Shown in pieces: positions 29,425-40,565 of a stretch of DNA of 64,000 bases; the stretch's first letter is position 1, and every line of letters begins with the position of its first letter. A model generated the notes under the pieces. The model made no database searches and had not been told where the DNA came from. It saw only the letters and a program-made list of their open reading frames with translations. The stretch comes from Pectobacterium zantedeschiae (GTDB taxonomy: Bacteria > Pseudomonadota > Gammaproteobacteria > Enterobacterales > Enterobacteriaceae), in NCBI RefSeq assembly GCF_004137795.1, contig NZ_NWTM01000004.1, positions 1-64,000 of the forward strand. Reading direction: 5' to 3'. The position numbers and the translations under genes were made by a program.

Positions 29425-30921
29425 TTAAGCTGGGGTTTCTTCCAGCATTAGTGGCCAGTGTACGTAGCTTTGCCAGCGGCTTTCCTGTTCCAGCATTTCT
29501 GCTCGTAACGGGTGTTGAGCCAACCAACCAGCAGGCAGAATCAAACGCAGCGCTTCACCTTCTACACGTAACCGTACTGCCGGCAATGTGTCATCGCGGC
29601 GACGGCTGGCAAAAATAATCGCCAGACGCAACAGGCGGCACAGGCGCTGTGCCTGACTCACCGGTAGCGCATTCTGCTGACTGAGCGGCATGAGGTCGAC
29701 GGGGTTAATCTGATTTTGCAGGAGTGTGGCTAACAGTTTCTTCTGGGCTGGCGTAAAGCCGGGGAGATCGCTATGGCGAATCAAATAGGCTGCATGCTGG
29801 GGTGACTGGCGAAAATCAATGCTCAAACCGATTTCGTGCACCAGACAGGCGCTGCGCAGTAACTCGCGACATCGGCTATCTAACTGCCAGTCACGGGCAA
29901 CCTGTTGCAGAAAGTTGTCCGCCAGTGTGCTGACGCGTTTAGCCTGTTCGGTATCCAGCAGATAACGGCGTTGCAGAGTTGCTAACGTGCGGTGGCGGAT
30001 ATCCTGATCGACAGGCAGATGTAGCATGCCATAAACCAGTCCCTCACGCAGTGCGCCTCCGGCCAGCGTCATCGTTTTGATGTCGAGTTCCTGGAAGATT
30101 GCCAACAGAATGGCGAGCCCGCTGGGGAAGACCAGTGCGCGTTCCAGCGTCAGACCATCAATTTCCAACTCTTCCAACTTATCGCACTGAATAGCATGCT
30201 CTTTAAGCTGTCTGAGCTTCGGCAGAGTAATGTATTCATCCATGCCCTGCGCGACCATGATTTCCTGTAGCGCTTGTACCGTGCCGGAAGCGCCGACGCA
30301 GATTTGCCAACCCTGTTCTCGCAGAGAGGCCGCGACGGGGCGCAGCATTTCACGCGCTGCGTTTTCAGCGCGTTCAAAGTTGCCCGCTTCCAGATTGCGA
30401 TCGCTGAAATAGCGATCCAACCACGTTACACATCCCATTGGGAGGCTGATCAACTGGGTGGTTTTTGCGCCGATCCCCGTTGCCAGTTCGGTACTGCCGC
30501 CGCCGATATCCACGACCAGGCGTGCATCTGGGCCACCCGTGGTATGCGCCACACCTTGGTAAATCAAGCGTGCTTCTTCTTCACCGCTGATAACCTGAAT
30601 CGGCAAGCCCAGAATTTCCTGAGCCCGTTGCAGAAATTCGTCAGCGTTCGTTGCCAGCCGTAGGGTTGCGGTCGCGACGACGCGCACCTGATCCTGCGGG
30701 ATGTCCTGCAACCGTTCGGAGAACAATTGCAGGCACTGCCAGCCACGTTGCATCGCTTCCTGCGAGAGCCGATTCTGCTTATCCAACCCTGCTGCAAGGC
30801 GGACTTTACGCTTTATTTTCGCCAGCGTCTGAATGCTACCTGCGGTTTCCCGGGTGACCAGCATATGGAAGCTGTTCGAGCCGAGGTCGATGGCAGCGTA
30901 AAGTGAAGAAGAGCTCAGCAT
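29425..30921 (-). CDS. gppA: Guanosine pentaphosphatase / exopolyphosphatase
   Basis: 498-aa Ppx/GppA family protein of the ASKHA fold. It hydrolyses pppGpp to ppGpp and long-chain polyphosphate. Visible motifs are [14 protein letters not shown] (N-terminal phosphate loop), [14 protein letters not shown] and [11 protein letters not shown]. The start ATG 30921 lies six nt after rhlB; the preceding in-frame TTG is unlikely. It probably forms an operon with rhlB, as in E. coli. Confidence 0.95.
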   Translation of the reverse strand: MLSSSSLYAAIDLGSNSFHMLVTRETAGSIQTLAKIKRKVRLAAGLDKQNRLSQEAMQRGWQCLQLFSERLQDIPQDQVRVVATATLRLATNADEFLQRAQEILGLPIQVISGEEEARLIYQGVAHTTGGPDARLVVDIGGGSTELATGIGAKTTQLISLPMGCVTWLDRYFSDRNLEAGNFERAENAAREMLRPVAASLREQGWQICVGASGTVQALQEIMVAQGMDEYITLPKLRQLKEHAIQCDKLEELEIDGLTLERALVFPSGLAILLAIFQELDIKTMTLAGGALREGLVYGMLHLPVDQDIRHRTLATLQRRYLLDTEQAKRVSTLADNFLQQVARDWQLDSRCRELLRSACLVHEIGLSIDFRQSPQHAAYLIRHSDLPGFTPAQKKLLATLLQNQINPVDLMPLSQQNALPVSQAQRLCRLLRLAIIFASRRRDDTLPAVRLRVEGEALRLILPAGWLAQHPLRAEMLEQESRWQSYVHWPLMLEETPA

Positions 30922-30927
30922 CAACGG

Positions 30928-32217
30928 TTAGTCCGCTCGTTTACGGTTATTACGGGGCGCTCCACTGCGGCGTGGCGCACTGTGTCGGCGCGGGCCATTA
31001 TTGGAACGCGGTGGACGCGTTAAACGCTTCGGCGCGGGTAAATCATTCATCAGCGCGTCGCTGTTATATTTGCTGACCGGGATGCCGTGACCGATATAGG
31101 TTTCGATAGCCGGGAGATTCAGCGCGTACTCTTCACAGGCGAGACTAATAGAAAATCCGCTTTGTCCCGCACGGCCTGTACGGCCAATACGGTGAACATA
31201 GTCTTCGCAGTCATCCGGCAGGTCGTAGTTGAACACGTGGGTTACAGAAGGAATGTGCAAACCGCGCGCTGCAACGTCTGTTGCCACCAGAATGTCCAGA
31301 TTACCCTGGGTAAATTCTTCCAGAATACGCAGACGTTTTTTCTGCGCGACGTCGCCTGTCAGCAGGCCAACGCGATGGCCGTCAGCAGCTAGATGACCCC
31401 AGATGTCTTCACAGCGATGTTTGGTGTTTGCGAAGATAATGCAGCGATCTGGCCACTCTTCTTCCAGCAGTGTCTGGAGCAGGCGCATTTTCTCTTCGTT
31501 GGACGGATAAAACAGTTCTTCTTTAATGCGATGGCCAGTTTTCTGTTCCGGTTCAACTTCTACATACTCTGCGTTATTCATCTGTTCAAACGCGAGTTCA
31601 CGCACTCTGTAGGAGAGCGTGGCAGAAAAGAGCATGTTCAGGCGCTGTGCCGCTGGTGGCATGCGGCGGAACAGCCAGCGGATATCTTTGATGAAGCCAA
31701 GATCGTACATGCGATCCGCTTCATCTAGCACGACAACTTGAATCGCACCCAGATTGATATGGTTTTGTTTGGCGTAATCAATCAAACGACCAGTGGTTCC
31801 GATCAGAATATCAACGCCGTTTTCCAGCACTTTAAGCTGCTTATCGTAGCCGTCTCCACCATAGGCTAAACCCAGTTTTAACCCGGTCAGGTGAGACAGC
31901 GCTTCTGCGTCTGAGTGAATTTGGACAGCCAGTTCACGAGTTGGCGCCATAATTAAGGCACGTGGCTGATTGGTCTGACGCTCTGCGTTTGCAGGGTGTG
32001 AAAGCAAATAATGGAAAGTAGACGCGAGAAAAGCCAGCGTCTTGCCGGTACCGGTTTGCGCCTGACCCGCAACATCACGCCCTGACAAAGCTAATGGCAG
32101 AGCTAACGCCTGAATAGGCGTACAGTTATGAAACCCTTTACTTTCAAGGGCTTCGATAACCTGCGGGTGCAGGGCGAAGTCGGAAAACTTCTGTTCAGTT
32201 AAGTGTGTTTTGCTCAT
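30928..32217 (-). CDS. rhlB: ATP-dependent RNA helicase RhlB
   Basis: DEAD-box helicase, 429 aa (E. coli 421), a component of the RNA degradosome. It has the Q motif ([13 protein letters not shown]), [12 protein letters not shown] in [16 protein letters not shown] in LFSATLSYR, and [10 protein letters not shown]. The basic C-terminus ([20 protein letters not shown]) is the flexible tail. It is divergent from trxA. Confidence 0.96.
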   Translation of the reverse strand: MSKTHLTEQKFSDFALHPQVIEALESKGFHNCTPIQALALPLALSGRDVAGQAQTGTGKTLAFLASTFHYLLSHPANAERQTNQPRALIMAPTRELAVQIHSDAEALSHLTGLKLGLAYGGDGYDKQLKVLENGVDILIGTTGRLIDYAKQNHINLGAIQVVVLDEADRMYDLGFIKDIRWLFRRMPPAAQRLNMLFSATLSYRVRELAFEQMNNAEYVEVEPEQKTGHRIKEELFYPSNEEKMRLLQTLLEEEWPDRCIIFANTKHRCEDIWGHLAADGHRVGLLTGDVAQKKRLRILEEFTQGNLDILVATDVAARGLHIPSVTHVFNYDLPDDCEDYVHRIGRTGRAGQSGFSISLACEEYALNLPAIETYIGHGIPVSKYNSDALMNDLPAPKRLTRPPRSNNGPRRHSAPRRSGAPRNNRKRAD

Positions 32218-32335
32218 AGTGTGGTAGAATATCAGCTAACGATTGCTTTACGAAAGCGTATCCGGTGAAATAAAGTCAACCTGTTGTTGGTTAATGCTAC
32301 ACCAACAAGGTAGAAATAATCCTGCGGAGTAAAAT

Positions 32336-32662
32336 ATGAGCGATAAAATAATTCACCTGACTGATGACAGCTTTGGCACGAAAGTATTGCAGGCTGAGGG
32401 CGCTACCCTGGTTGATTTCTGGGCTGAGTGGTGTGGTCCTTGCAAAATGATCGCTCCTATTCTGGATGAAATCGCCGAAGAGTTTGAAGGTAAACTGACG
32501 GTTACCAAGCTGAACATTGATGAAAACCCAGCTACCGCACCAAAATATGGTATCCGTGGCATTCCTACTCTGCTGCTGTTTAAAAATGGCGAAGTCGCTG
32601 CGACAAAAGTCGGCGCACTGTCCAAAGGGCAACTGAAAGAGTTCCTGACGGCGAATCTGTAA
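32336..32662 (+). CDS. trxA: Thioredoxin 1
   Basis: 108-aa thioredoxin with active-site WCGPCK (Cys33 and Cys36) and cis-proline in [11 protein letters not shown]. It reduces protein disulfides and supplies electrons to ribonucleotide reductase and PAPS reductase. Ribosome site GGAG lies eight nt before ATG. Confidence 0.98.
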   Translation: MSDKIIHLTDDSFGTKVLQAEGATLVDFWAEWCGPCKMIAPILDEIAEEFEGKLTVTKLNIDENPATAPKYGIRGIPTLLLFKNGEVAATKVGALSKGQLKEFLTANL

Positions 32663-33157
32663 TTAGCTTGATACCCTTCAAAAGGGTATTGCCGGCGGGC
32701 ACAATCGGGCAATATGCAATTCTCATATTGACTGCTTGCTGCTCGTCGGGAAGCGTGTTAGATTCTTCAGCACTGCATATCGTACTTGCCTATGTTTAAG
32801 CCCTTAGGCTTGAGCCTGAAAGTTAGAGTCTAAAGCATTATTCTGTGTCTAAATCGAAAAGTCGTTGCTTTACAAAATGATTGTTTTGCAAAGTGGTTGT
32901 TTTACAACACATTTGTGATCCGATTTGGGCAGTCTACTAGTTTTACAATAATTGGTTTTATGTGTCTTCGATCTCCTGCCGTTGATTTATGCGGATATCG
33001 TTTATGCGGATGTTGTTTTGCGCGGATTTAATGCGCTTCAGGTGTGAAACCAGACAGGAATCCGGTGGTCGAAGGCTGTTATAGAGGCACGGATGATCCT
33101 GCCATACCATTCACGTTAATAGTTCGAGATTTACCCCGAGTTAAAGAACCCACCACT
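32663..33157. promoter_or_regulatory. trxA-rho spacer and rho leader
   Basis: About 495 nt without a firmly supported gene. It starts with a weak hairpin (ATACCC / GGGTAT, about 32670-32685). It then contains a 16-bp repeat in three tandem copies at 32865-32912 and a TTTATGCGGAT pair at 32986 and 33001. E. coli has a long rho leader used for autogenous Rho-dependent termination, so this leader likely has the same role. A 17-codon frame at 33031-33084 lies where E. coli has rhoL, but the peptide does not match. Confidence 0.6.
32865..32912. repeat. 16-bp repeat, three tandem copies, rho leader
   Basis: Units TTGCTTTACAAAATGA, TTGTTTTGCAAAGTGG and TTGTTTTACAACACAT follow each other with exactly 16-bp periodicity. 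Each has the core TTGYTTTRCAA. They lie in the transcribed leader or the promoter zone of rho. Confidence 0.85.
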
Positions 33158-34417
33158 ATGAATCTTACCGAATTAAAGAATACGCCAGTTTCTGAGTTAA
33201 TTACTCTTGGCGAAAATATGGGGCTGGAAAACCAAGCCCGCATGCGTAAACAGGATATTATCTTCGCTATTCTGAAGCAGCATGCCAAAAGCGGCGAGGA
33301 TATTTTCGGCGACGGTGTGCTGGAGATATTGCAAGATGGCTTCGGCTTTCTTCGCTCCGCAGACAGTTCCTACCTCGCAGGCCCCGATGATATCTACGTT
33401 TCTCCCAGCCAAATCCGCCGTTTTAACCTTCGCACTGGTGACACCATTTCTGGCAAGATTCGTCCGCCAAAAGAGGGTGAACGCTACTTTGCGCTGCTGA
33501 AAGTTAACGAAGTCAACTACGACAAACCTGAAAACGCCCGCAACAAGATCCTGTTCGAAAACTTAACACCGCTGCATGCCAACTCTCGTCTGCGTATGGA
33601 ACGTGGTAACGGTTCGACAGAAGATCTGACGGCGCGTGTGCTGGATCTGGCTTCGCCGATTGGTCGTGGTCAACGTGGTCTGATTGTTGCGCCGCCAAAA
33701 GCGGGTAAAACCATGCTGCTGCAAAACATCGCGCAGAGCATTGCTTACAACCATCCTGACTGTGTGCTGATGGTACTGCTGATTGACGAACGCCCGGAAG
33801 AAGTTACCGAGATGCAGCGTCTGGTGAAAGGCGAAGTGGTTGCGTCAACGTTTGACGAACCGGCTTCCCGTCACGTTCAGGTTGCTGAAATGGTGATCGA
33901 AAAAGCGAAGCGTCTGGTTGAACATAAGAAAGACGTTATCATCCTGCTGGACTCCATTACCCGTTTGGCGCGTGCTTACAACACCGTTGTTCCGGCCTCG
34001 GGCAAAGTGTTGACTGGTGGTGTGGATGCCAACGCCCTGCATCGTCCTAAGCGTTTCTTCGGTGCGGCGCGTAACGTTGAGGAAGGCGGTAGCCTGACAA
34101 TCATCGCCACCGCGTTGGTTGATACCGGCTCCAAAATGGACGAAGTGATTTACGAAGAATTTAAAGGTACAGGTAACATGGAACTGCACCTGGCTCGTAA
34201 AATCGCAGAAAAACGCGTGTTCCCAGCGATTGATTACAACCGTTCTGGTACGCGTAAAGAAGAGCTGCTTACCACCTCTGAAGAATTGCAGAAGATGTGG
34301 ATCCTACGCAAGATCATCCACCCAATGGGTGAGATTGATGCGATGGAGTTCCTCATCAATAAGTTGGCGATGACGAAAACCAACGATGAATTCTTCGATA
34401 TGATGAAACGTTCATAA
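33158..34417 (+). CDS. rho: Transcription termination factor Rho
   Basis: 419-aa hexameric RNA-dependent ATPase, the E. coli length. The N-terminal helical and cold-shock-like RNA-binding domain holds DGFGFLRS; the P-loop is [12 protein letters not shown] (about residues 176-187); the Q-loop/R-loop segment is [13 protein letters not shown]. The frame continues upstream to 33044 but the conserved start [11 protein letters not shown] is ATG 33158. Confidence 0.98.
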   Translation: MNLTELKNTPVSELITLGENMGLENQARMRKQDIIFAILKQHAKSGEDIFGDGVLEILQDGFGFLRSADSSYLAGPDDIYVSPSQIRRFNLRTGDTISGKIRPPKEGERYFALLKVNEVNYDKPENARNKILFENLTPLHANSRLRMERGNGSTEDLTARVLDLASPIGRGQRGLIVAPPKAGKTMLLQNIAQSIAYNHPDCVLMVLLIDERPEEVTEMQRLVKGEVVASTFDEPASRHVQVAEMVIEKAKRLVEHKKDVIILLDSITRLARAYNTVVPASGKVLTGGVDANALHRPKRFFGAARNVEEGGSLTIIATALVDTGSKMDEVIYEEFKGTGNMELHLARKIAEKRVFPAIDYNRSGTRKEELLTTSEELQKMWILRKIIHPMGEIDAMEFLINKLAMTKTNDEFFDMMKRS

Positions 34418-34435
34418 ATCCGGGCGTTCATCTAT

Positions 34436-34588
34436 ATACCCTAAATCATTCGAGTTGCAGGAACGCGGCAAGTGCACGACAAATCGGTTCCAGACCGATT
34501 TGAACACCGCTTGCGGCGGCCCTTCGGGCGAGGCTCAGAGATGAGCCGAGTATTGCTAACGCACATGCGGCTTGAAGTATGATGGGTA
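34436..34588. repeat. Dispersed MITE-like repeat, full-length copy 2
   Basis: A roughly 153-bp element with imperfect terminal inverted repeats: the left end TACCCTAAATCATTCGAGTTGCA-like, the right end ending CTTGAAGTATGATGGGTA. The inner part contains TCGGTTCCAGACCGA and several small palindromes. The right 83 nt are repeated, inverted, after rep. It has no open reading frame and lies between rho and its terminator, so it is co-transcribed with rho. Such ends are familiar from intergenic repeats in Pectobacterium, Serratia and Yersinia. Confidence 0.85.
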
Positions 34589-34607
34589 CATTACGGATAA
34601 CTCGGGG

Positions 34608-34636
34608 AACGCCACGCTGGGTCGTGGCGTTTTTTT
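34608..34636 (+). terminator. rho terminator
   Basis: A 9-bp stem AACGCCACG / CGTGGCGTT followed by TTTTTT, downstream of the repeat element. Confidence 0.93.
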
Positions 34637-34781
34637 ATCCCCCCAATTGACCAGATGTGAGCGCGTTTTCCGCACGGAAGCCGTGGTTGTCACTTCAATT
34701 TGTACTGGCGATCAATGTGGGTGATAGGATATAAGGCGTAAACCGAGTCTATACTGAACAGCTACAGCGCAGCTGTTAACG

Positions 34782-35879
34782 GTGAACTTACTCACTATGA
34801 GTACCGAATTACTATTTATTTTCTTGTTTTCTCTGGGCTTCCTTTTTTTTGCTCGCGGCATCGCGGGTAAAATAGGACTTGTCGATCGTCCCAACTACCG
34901 TAAACGTCATCGGGGTCTTGTGCCTCTGGTTGGCGGCATTTCCGTGTATGCGGGTATCTGTTTTACCTACTTTATTACCGATCAATATATTCTCAATTTC
35001 CGCCTTTACCTGATGTGCGCGGGTGTGTTGGTTTTTGTCGGCATGCTGGACGACCGTTTTGATATCAGCGTGAAAATTCGTGCTGTTGTGCAGGCGTTTG
35101 TCGCAGTGGTAATGATGGCTTTTGCTGGCTTGACGATACATAACCTGGGGCACATTTTCGGTCCATGGCAGATGGCACTAGGGCCGTTTGGCTATCTGGT
35201 TACGCTGTTTGCCGTTTGGGCGGCTATCAATGCGTTCAATATGGTGGATGGGATCGATGGATTACTCGGTGGATTGTCCAGCGTCTCATTCGGAGCGATG
35301 GGGATTTTGTTGTATCTGAGTGGCCATGCGAATCTGGCATTGTGGTGTTTCGCCATGATCGCGGCGACGTTGCCTTATATTCTGCTTAACCTCGGCGTGT
35401 TTGGACGACGCTACAAGGTCTTTATGGGCGATGCGGGTAGCACGATGATTGGCTTTACAGCTATCTGGCTTCTGATTCAGACGACGCAAGGCCCACAGCA
35501 TCCGATTAACCCCGTGACAGCATTATGGATTATCGCCATCCCGCTGATTGATATGATCGCCATTATGTATCGGCGCTTGCGCAAAGGGATGAGTCCATTC
35601 TCGCCTGACCGACAGCATATCCATCATTTAATGATGCGAGCTGGCTTTTCTTCCCGCCAGGCGTTTGTGCTGATTACGCTTGCTGCTGCTTTGTTGGCTG
35701 CAATCGGCGTGCTGGGTGAGTATTTCTTTTTTATACCCGAATGGTTAATGTTGGCATTATTTTTGCTTACATTTCTACTGTATGGCTACTGCCTGAAACG
35801 AGCATGGCGGGTCGCCCGTTTTATCAAGCGAATCAAACGCCGTATGCGGCATTCCGATGAGCAAAAGCAGTCATCCTGA
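34782..35879 (+). CDS. wecA: UDP-GlcNAc:undecaprenyl-phosphate GlcNAc-1-phosphate transferase
   Basis: Polytopic inner-membrane enzyme (365 aa) making lipid I, the first step of ECA and of many O antigens. Conserved acidic motifs are GMLDDRFDIS, NAFNMVDGIDG and GDAGS, with the HIHH motif near 279. It starts at GTG, as in E. coli; ATG 34797 would remove five residues. The basic C-terminal tail is cytoplasmic. It is the first gene of the wec operon. Confidence 0.96.
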   Translation: MNLLTMSTELLFIFLFSLGFLFFARGIAGKIGLVDRPNYRKRHRGLVPLVGGISVYAGICFTYFITDQYILNFRLYLMCAGVLVFVGMLDDRFDISVKIRAVVQAFVAVVMMAFAGLTIHNLGHIFGPWQMALGPFGYLVTLFAVWAAINAFNMVDGIDGLLGGLSSVSFGAMGILLYLSGHANLALWCFAMIAATLPYILLNLGVFGRRYKVFMGDAGSTMIGFTAIWLLIQTTQGPQHPINPVTALWIIAIPLIDMIAIMYRRLRKGMSPFSPDRQHIHHLMMRAGFSSRQAFVLITLAAALLAAIGVLGEYFFFIPEWLMLALFLLTFLLYGYCLKRAWRVARFIKRIKRRMRHSDEQKQSS

Positions 35880-35900
35880 CCAAATAATTTTGGGGAAGTA

Positions 35901-36947
35901 ATGAAATCAGAGAACTTGTCTACCGGGAATGCGTTGATTGATAACGAACTGGACATCCGTGGGTTATTTCGCCTTCTGTGGCGTGGAAAGGTGTGGCCGA
36001 TAGCAATCGGCCTGCTGTTTGCTGTTGTGGCATTAGGCTATTCCTATCTTGTTAAGCAGGAATGGAGTGCAACAGCGATTACCGACAAGCCGACGGTTAA
36101 TATGTTGGGGGGGTATTATTCGCAGCAGCAATTTTTGCGTAACCTCGACGCCCGATCTTTTTCCACTCCTCAGCCAGAACAACCGTCTATTTCGGCTGAT
36201 GCCTATGATGAATTCATCATGCAGTTAGCGGCTTACGATACCCGTCGTGATTTCTGGCTGCAGGCTGACTATTACAAGCAACGTCTGGAAGGCGATGAAA
36301 AGGCCGATGCGGCCCTGCTGGATGAACTGGTCAATAATATTCAGTTTACGCCGCGCGACGACGGGAAAAAGACTAATGACTCTGTGAAACTGGTGGCGGA
36401 AACCTCCACAGACTCCAACACGTTGCTTCGTCAGTATGTGGCTTTTGCCAGCCAACGTGCAGCCAATCACCTAAATGAAGAAATCAAGGGAGCCTGGGCT
36501 GCCAGAACCATTTTCATGAAGTCGCAGATCAAGCGTCAGGAAGCGGTAGCAAAAGCGATTTACGATCGCGAAGTCCGCAGCGTTGAACTGGCGCTGAAAA
36601 TCGCACAACAGCAAGGTATTAGCCGTAGCCAGACGGATACACCAGCAGATGAAATCCCCGCATCGGAAATGTTCCTGCTCGGCAGGCCGATGCTTCAAGC
36701 CCGACTGGAAACGTTGCAGACTGGCGGCCCACATTACGAACTGGATTACGATCAAAATCGCGCGATGTTGGCGACGTTGAATGTTGGCCCAACGCTTGAG
36801 GCCAGTTTCCAGACGTATCGTTATTTACGTACGCCGGAAGAGCCGGTGAAACGTGACAGCCCGCGCCGGGCATTCCTGATGGTGATGTGGGGTGCGATTG
36901 GTGTGTTAGTGGGAGCGGGTGTTGCCTTGGCTCGCCGTCTGCGTTAA
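35901..36947 (+). CDS. wzzE: ECA chain-length regulator WzzE
   Basis: 348-aa polysaccharide co-polymerase with a transmembrane segment at about residues 33-52, a long periplasmic coiled-coil region, and a C-terminal transmembrane segment near 325-343 (MVMWGAIGVLVGAGVALA). It sets the modal length of ECA and of cyclic ECA with WzyE. Confidence 0.93.
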   Translation: MKSENLSTGNALIDNELDIRGLFRLLWRGKVWPIAIGLLFAVVALGYSYLVKQEWSATAITDKPTVNMLGGYYSQQQFLRNLDARSFSTPQPEQPSISADAYDEFIMQLAAYDTRRDFWLQADYYKQRLEGDEKADAALLDELVNNIQFTPRDDGKKTNDSVKLVAETSTDSNTLLRQYVAFASQRAANHLNEEIKGAWAARTIFMKSQIKRQEAVAKAIYDREVRSVELALKIAQQQGISRSQTDTPADEIPASEMFLLGRPMLQARLETLQTGGPHYELDYDQNRAMLATLNVGPTLEASFQTYRYLRTPEEPVKRDSPRRAFLMVMWGAIGVLVGAGVALARRLR

Positions 36948-37014
36948 CCAGCTTGCTGATTTGCGTTTGATGCTGAGTGAGCGCCTGCGCCTAACCTGAT
37001 TAAAGAGATTCAAT

Positions 37015-38139
37015 GTGAAAGTGTTGACTGTTTTCGGCACCCGGCCGGAAGCCATTAAAATGGCACCGCTGGTTCATGCCCTGGCTCAGGATGGAGCCTT
37101 TGAATCGAGAATTTGCGTAACAGCCCAGCATCGGGAGATGTTGGATCAGGTGTTGCATTTGTTCGATATTACGCCGGATTACGACCTGAATATTATGAAA
37201 CCGGGACAGGGACTCAGTGAGATATCATGCCGGATTTTATCAGGGCTCGAACCCGTCATGGCGGAGTTCAAACCAGATTTGGTGTTGGTACACGGCGATA
37301 CCACCACAACGTTGGCAACCAGCCTGGCAGCTTTTTATCAGCGAATCCCCGTTGGTCACGTAGAAGCAGGATTACGTACTGGCAATCTGTATTCGCCTTG
37401 GCCGGAAGAGGCTAACCGTAAACTTACCGGGCATCTGGCGATGTACCATTTTGCTCCGACGGAGAATTCCCGCCAAAATTTGCTGCGTGAACATTTGTCC
37501 GATCGGCATATTTTTGTCACTGGCAATACGGTGATTGATGCGTTGTTTTGGGTACGCGATCGTATCCTCGGAGATGCCTCGTTACGCCGCAGCCTCGACG
37601 AAAAATATGCCTTTTTGGACGGCAGCAAGAAACTGATTCTGGTTACCGGACATCGACGCGAAAGCTTTGGCGGCGGCTTTGAGCGCATTTGTGGCGCGTT
37701 GGCGGATATTGCCCGTCGACACCCTGAAGTACAGATTGTGTACCCGGTTCATTTGAACCCTAACGTCAGTGAGCCGGTGAATCGTATCCTGAGCGACATT
37801 GATAATGTGATGCTGATTGCGCCGCAGGACTATCTGCCTTTCGTGTATTTGATGAATCGTTCTTACATGATTTTGACCGATTCGGGGGGCATTCAGGAAG
37901 AAGCGCCGTCGTTAGGAAAGCCGGTATTGGTGATGCGGGATACGACAGAGCGGCCAGAGGCGGTGGAAGCGGGCACGGTCAAACTGGTTGGCACGGAAGT
38001 CGCTAGCATTGTCGATGCGGTATCTATGCTGTTGACGGATGAAGAGGCGTATCAGGCAATGAGTCGTGCCCACAACCCCTATGGCGATGGCCAAGCCTGT
38101 CAACGTATTGTCGATGCGTTAAAAAATCGCCAGGAGTGA
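37015..38139 (+). CDS. wecB: UDP-N-acetylglucosamine 2-epimerase
   Basis: 374-aa GT-B-fold epimerase converting UDP-GlcNAc to UDP-ManNAc. The start is GTG, as in E. coli ([20 protein letters not shown]). The catalytic core [36 protein letters not shown] is present. The 3' end takes part in a 50-bp tandem duplication that extends into the wecB-wecC spacer. Confidence 0.96.
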   Translation: MKVLTVFGTRPEAIKMAPLVHALAQDGAFESRICVTAQHREMLDQVLHLFDITPDYDLNIMKPGQGLSEISCRILSGLEPVMAEFKPDLVLVHGDTTTTLATSLAAFYQRIPVGHVEAGLRTGNLYSPWPEEANRKLTGHLAMYHFAPTENSRQNLLREHLSDRHIFVTGNTVIDALFWVRDRILGDASLRRSLDEKYAFLDGSKKLILVTGHRRESFGGGFERICGALADIARRHPEVQIVYPVHLNPNVSEPVNRILSDIDNVMLIAPQDYLPFVYLMNRSYMILTDSGGIQEEAPSLGKPVLVMRDTTERPEAVEAGTVKLVGTEVASIVDAVSMLLTDEEAYQAMSRAHNPYGDGQACQRIVDALKNRQE

Positions 38140-38220
38140 TTTTAAACGTCGTCACACGACGGCCCGACATAAAAAACCGCCAAGAGCGATTTTGAACGTC
38201 GCCTTGCGGCGGCAGACATA
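38121..38220. repeat. 50-bp tandem duplication spanning the wecB stop
   Basis: Unit 1 (38121-38170) includes the wecB stop codon; unit 2 (38171-38220) is a diverged copy, about 9 differences in the first 40 bases. Each unit forms a small hairpin, CGTCGT/ACGACG in unit 1 and CGTCGC/GCGGCG in unit 2. The stems differ but both pair, which looks like compensatory change. Unit 2 has CGA where unit 1 has the TGA stop. Confidence 0.85.
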
Positions 38221-38238
38221 AAAATATCAGGTGACACT

Positions 38239-39501
38239 ATGAGCTTCACTACCATTTCCGTAATCGGTTTAGGCTACATCGGTTTACCCACCGCCGCGGC
38301 GTTTGCGTCGCGTCAGAAAAAAGTCATCGGTGTCGATGTGAATAAACTGGCGGTTGAGACCATTAATCGCGGTGAAATCCATATTGTCGAGCCCGATTTG
38401 GACACGTTGGTCAAGGTCGCGGTAGAAAATGGCTACCTCCAGGCGACGACAAAACCTGTGCCAGCCGATGCTTTCTTGATCGCAGTTCCTACTCCTTTCA
38501 AAGGCGATCACGAACCCGATCTGACCTACGTTCAGGCCGCAGCTGCGTCTATCGCCCCGGTACTGAAGAAAGGCGATCTGGTGATCCTTGAGTCGACTTC
38601 CCCCGTGGGTGCGACTGAGCAAATGGCCGAGTGGCTAGCCGATGCGCGCGCGGACTTGACGTTTCCACAGCAGGTCGGGGAAACGGCGGATATCAATATT
38701 GCCTACTGTCCTGAACGGGTGCTACCCGGTCAGGTCGTGGTTGAGCTGATTAAAAACGACCGTGTTATTGGCGGTATGACCCCAGTGTGCTCCGCTCGCG
38801 CCAGCGAGCTGTATAAAATCTTCCTAGAAGGTGAGTGTGTGGTCACTAACTCCCGCACTGCCGAAATGTGTAAGCTGACTGAAAACAGCTTCCGCGACGT
38901 CAATATTGCTTTTGCCAATGAGCTCTCGCTGATTTGTACTGAGCAAAACATTAACGTATGGGAACTTATCCGATTGGCAAACCGCCATCCCCGCGTCAAT
39001 ATCCTGCAACCTGGTCCCGGCGTAGGCGGACACTGTATTGCGGTCGACCCTTGGTTTATCGTGGCACAGAATCCGCAGCAGGCTCGATTGATTCATACCG
39101 CCAGGCTGGTGAACGATGGAAAGCCGCTCTGGGTAGTGGATCGGGTCAAGGCAGCAGTGGCGGATTATCTGGTGCAAACGGATAAACGCGCCAGTGAGGT
39201 CAAGGTGGCCTGCTTTGGATTAGCATTCAAGCCGGATATTGACGATCTGCGAGAAAGCCCTGCCGTGGGAATTACCGCCATGATTGCGCAGTGGAATACT
39301 GGCGTGACGTTAGCCGTTGAACCGAATGTCAAACACCTGCCACCCGTGTTGGCCGGGCAGGTAAAATTGGTCGATACCAGCAGTGCATTAAAAGAAGCCG
39401 ATGTGCTAGTGATGCTGGTCGACCACCGTCAGTTTAAAGCGATTAACCCAGACGATGTGAAACAACAGTGGGTTATTGATACTAAAGGAGTATGGCGTTG
39501 A
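38239..39501 (+). CDS. wecC: UDP-N-acetyl-D-mannosamine dehydrogenase
   Basis: 420-aa NAD-dependent oxidase of UDP-ManNAc to UDP-ManNAcA. The N-terminal Rossmann motif is [11 protein letters not shown]; catalytic Cys266 lies in [30 protein letters not shown] marks the C-terminal domain. The end overlaps rffG. Confidence 0.96.
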   Translation: MSFTTISVIGLGYIGLPTAAAFASRQKKVIGVDVNKLAVETINRGEIHIVEPDLDTLVKVAVENGYLQATTKPVPADAFLIAVPTPFKGDHEPDLTYVQAAAASIAPVLKKGDLVILESTSPVGATEQMAEWLADARADLTFPQQVGETADINIAYCPERVLPGQVVVELIKNDRVIGGMTPVCSARASELYKIFLEGECVVTNSRTAEMCKLTENSFRDVNIAFANELSLICTEQNINVWELIRLANRHPRVNILQPGPGVGGHCIAVDPWFIVAQNPQQARLIHTARLVNDGKPLWVVDRVKAAVADYLVQTDKRASEVKVACFGLAFKPDIDDLRESPAVGITAMIAQWNTGVTLAVEPNVKHLPPVLAGQVKLVDTSSALKEADVLVMLVDHRQFKAINPDDVKQQWVIDTKGVWR

Positions 39502-40565
39502 AACGTATTTTAATTACCGGTGGTGCAGGGTTTATTGGTTCCGCGTTAGTCAGATATATTCTGACTGAGACGCAGGACAGTGTCGTCGTTGTCGATAAAC
39601 TGACTTATGCAGGTAACCTGTCTTCGCTGGCACCCGTTGCTGATAGCGAACGTTTTGCGTTTGAGCAGGTTGATATTTGCGATCGCGCTGAACTGGATCG
39701 TGTCTTTACGGCATACCAGCCTGCGTTGGTGATGCATCTGGCGGCAGAAAGCCACGTCGATCGCTCTATCGATGGCCCTGCGGCGTTTATCGAAACCAAT
39801 ATTGTCGGCACCTATACGATGCTGGAGGCGGCACGCCACTATTGGCAGAATCTGGCGGATGCGGACAAAAGCGCGTTCCGTTTTCACCATATTTCCACCG
39901 ATGAAGTCTTTGGCGATCTGCATGGGACGGACGATCTGTTTACAGAAACTACGCCTTATGCCCCAAGCAGCCCTTATTCGGCATCGAAAGCCTCCAGCGA
40001 TCACCTTGTTCGCGCCTGGCTGCGCACCTACGGGTTCCCGACGGTTATCACTAACTGCTCGAATAACTACGGCCCTTACCATTTCCCCGAGAAGCTGATT
40101 CCGCTGGTGATTCTGAATGCGGTCGCGGGTAAACCATTACCGGTTTATGGTGACGGTGCGCAAATTCGTGACTGGTTGTTTGTCGAAGATCATGCACGCG
40201 CACTGTACAAAGTGGTGACGGAAGGCGAAGTCGGCGAGACGTACAACATCGGTGGTCACAATGAGCGTAAAAACATTGAAGTGGTGCAAACCATTTGTGC
40301 ACTGTTAGAAGAGCTGGCACCGAATAAACCCGCTGGCGTGGCGCATTATCGCGATCTCATCACCTACGTTAAAGACCGCCCAGGCCATGACATGCGTTAT
40401 GCGATCGATGCCGGGAAAATTGAACGTGAGTTGGGCTGGCGCCCAGAGGAAACGTTTGAGACGGGCATGAAAAAAACCGTCAGTTGGTATCTGAATAACG
40501 AAAAATGGTGGCGCAGCGTGCAGGACGGTTCCTATACCGGTGAGCGTTTAGGACTGAACGACTAA
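39498..40565 (+). CDS. rffG: dTDP-glucose 4,6-dehydratase
   Basis: 355-aa short-chain dehydrogenase/reductase (E. coli RffG is also 355 aa) in dTDP-Fuc4NAc synthesis. NAD motif is [14 protein letters not shown]; the catalytic YSASK is about residue 161. The frame includes ATG 39492, but GGAG is one nt from that ATG and seven from TTG 39498, which also gives the family N-terminus and overlaps the wecC stop (TTGA). TTG is preferred. Confidence 0.93.
   Translation: MKRILITGGAGFIGSALVRYILTETQDSVVVVDKLTYAGNLSSLAPVADSERFAFEQVDICDRAELDRVFTAYQPALVMHLAAESHVDRSIDGPAAFIETNIVGTYTMLEAARHYWQNLADADKSAFRFHHISTDEVFGDLHGTDDLFTETTPYAPSSPYSASKASSDHLVRAWLRTYGFPTVITNCSNNYGPYHFPEKLIPLVILNAVAGKPLPVYGDGAQIRDWLFVEDHARALYKVVTEGEVGETYNIGGHNERKNIEVVQTICALLEELAPNKPAGVAHYRDLITYVKDRPGHDMRYAIDAGKIERELGWRPEETFETGMKKTVSWYLNNEKWWRSVQDGSYTGERLGLND

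Noticed and set aside
33031-33084. 17-codon frame in the rho leader as rhoL
   Set aside because: Right place for rhoL, but the peptide ([10 protein letters not shown]...) and length do not match E. coli RhoL, and the leader is not conserved enough to judge.
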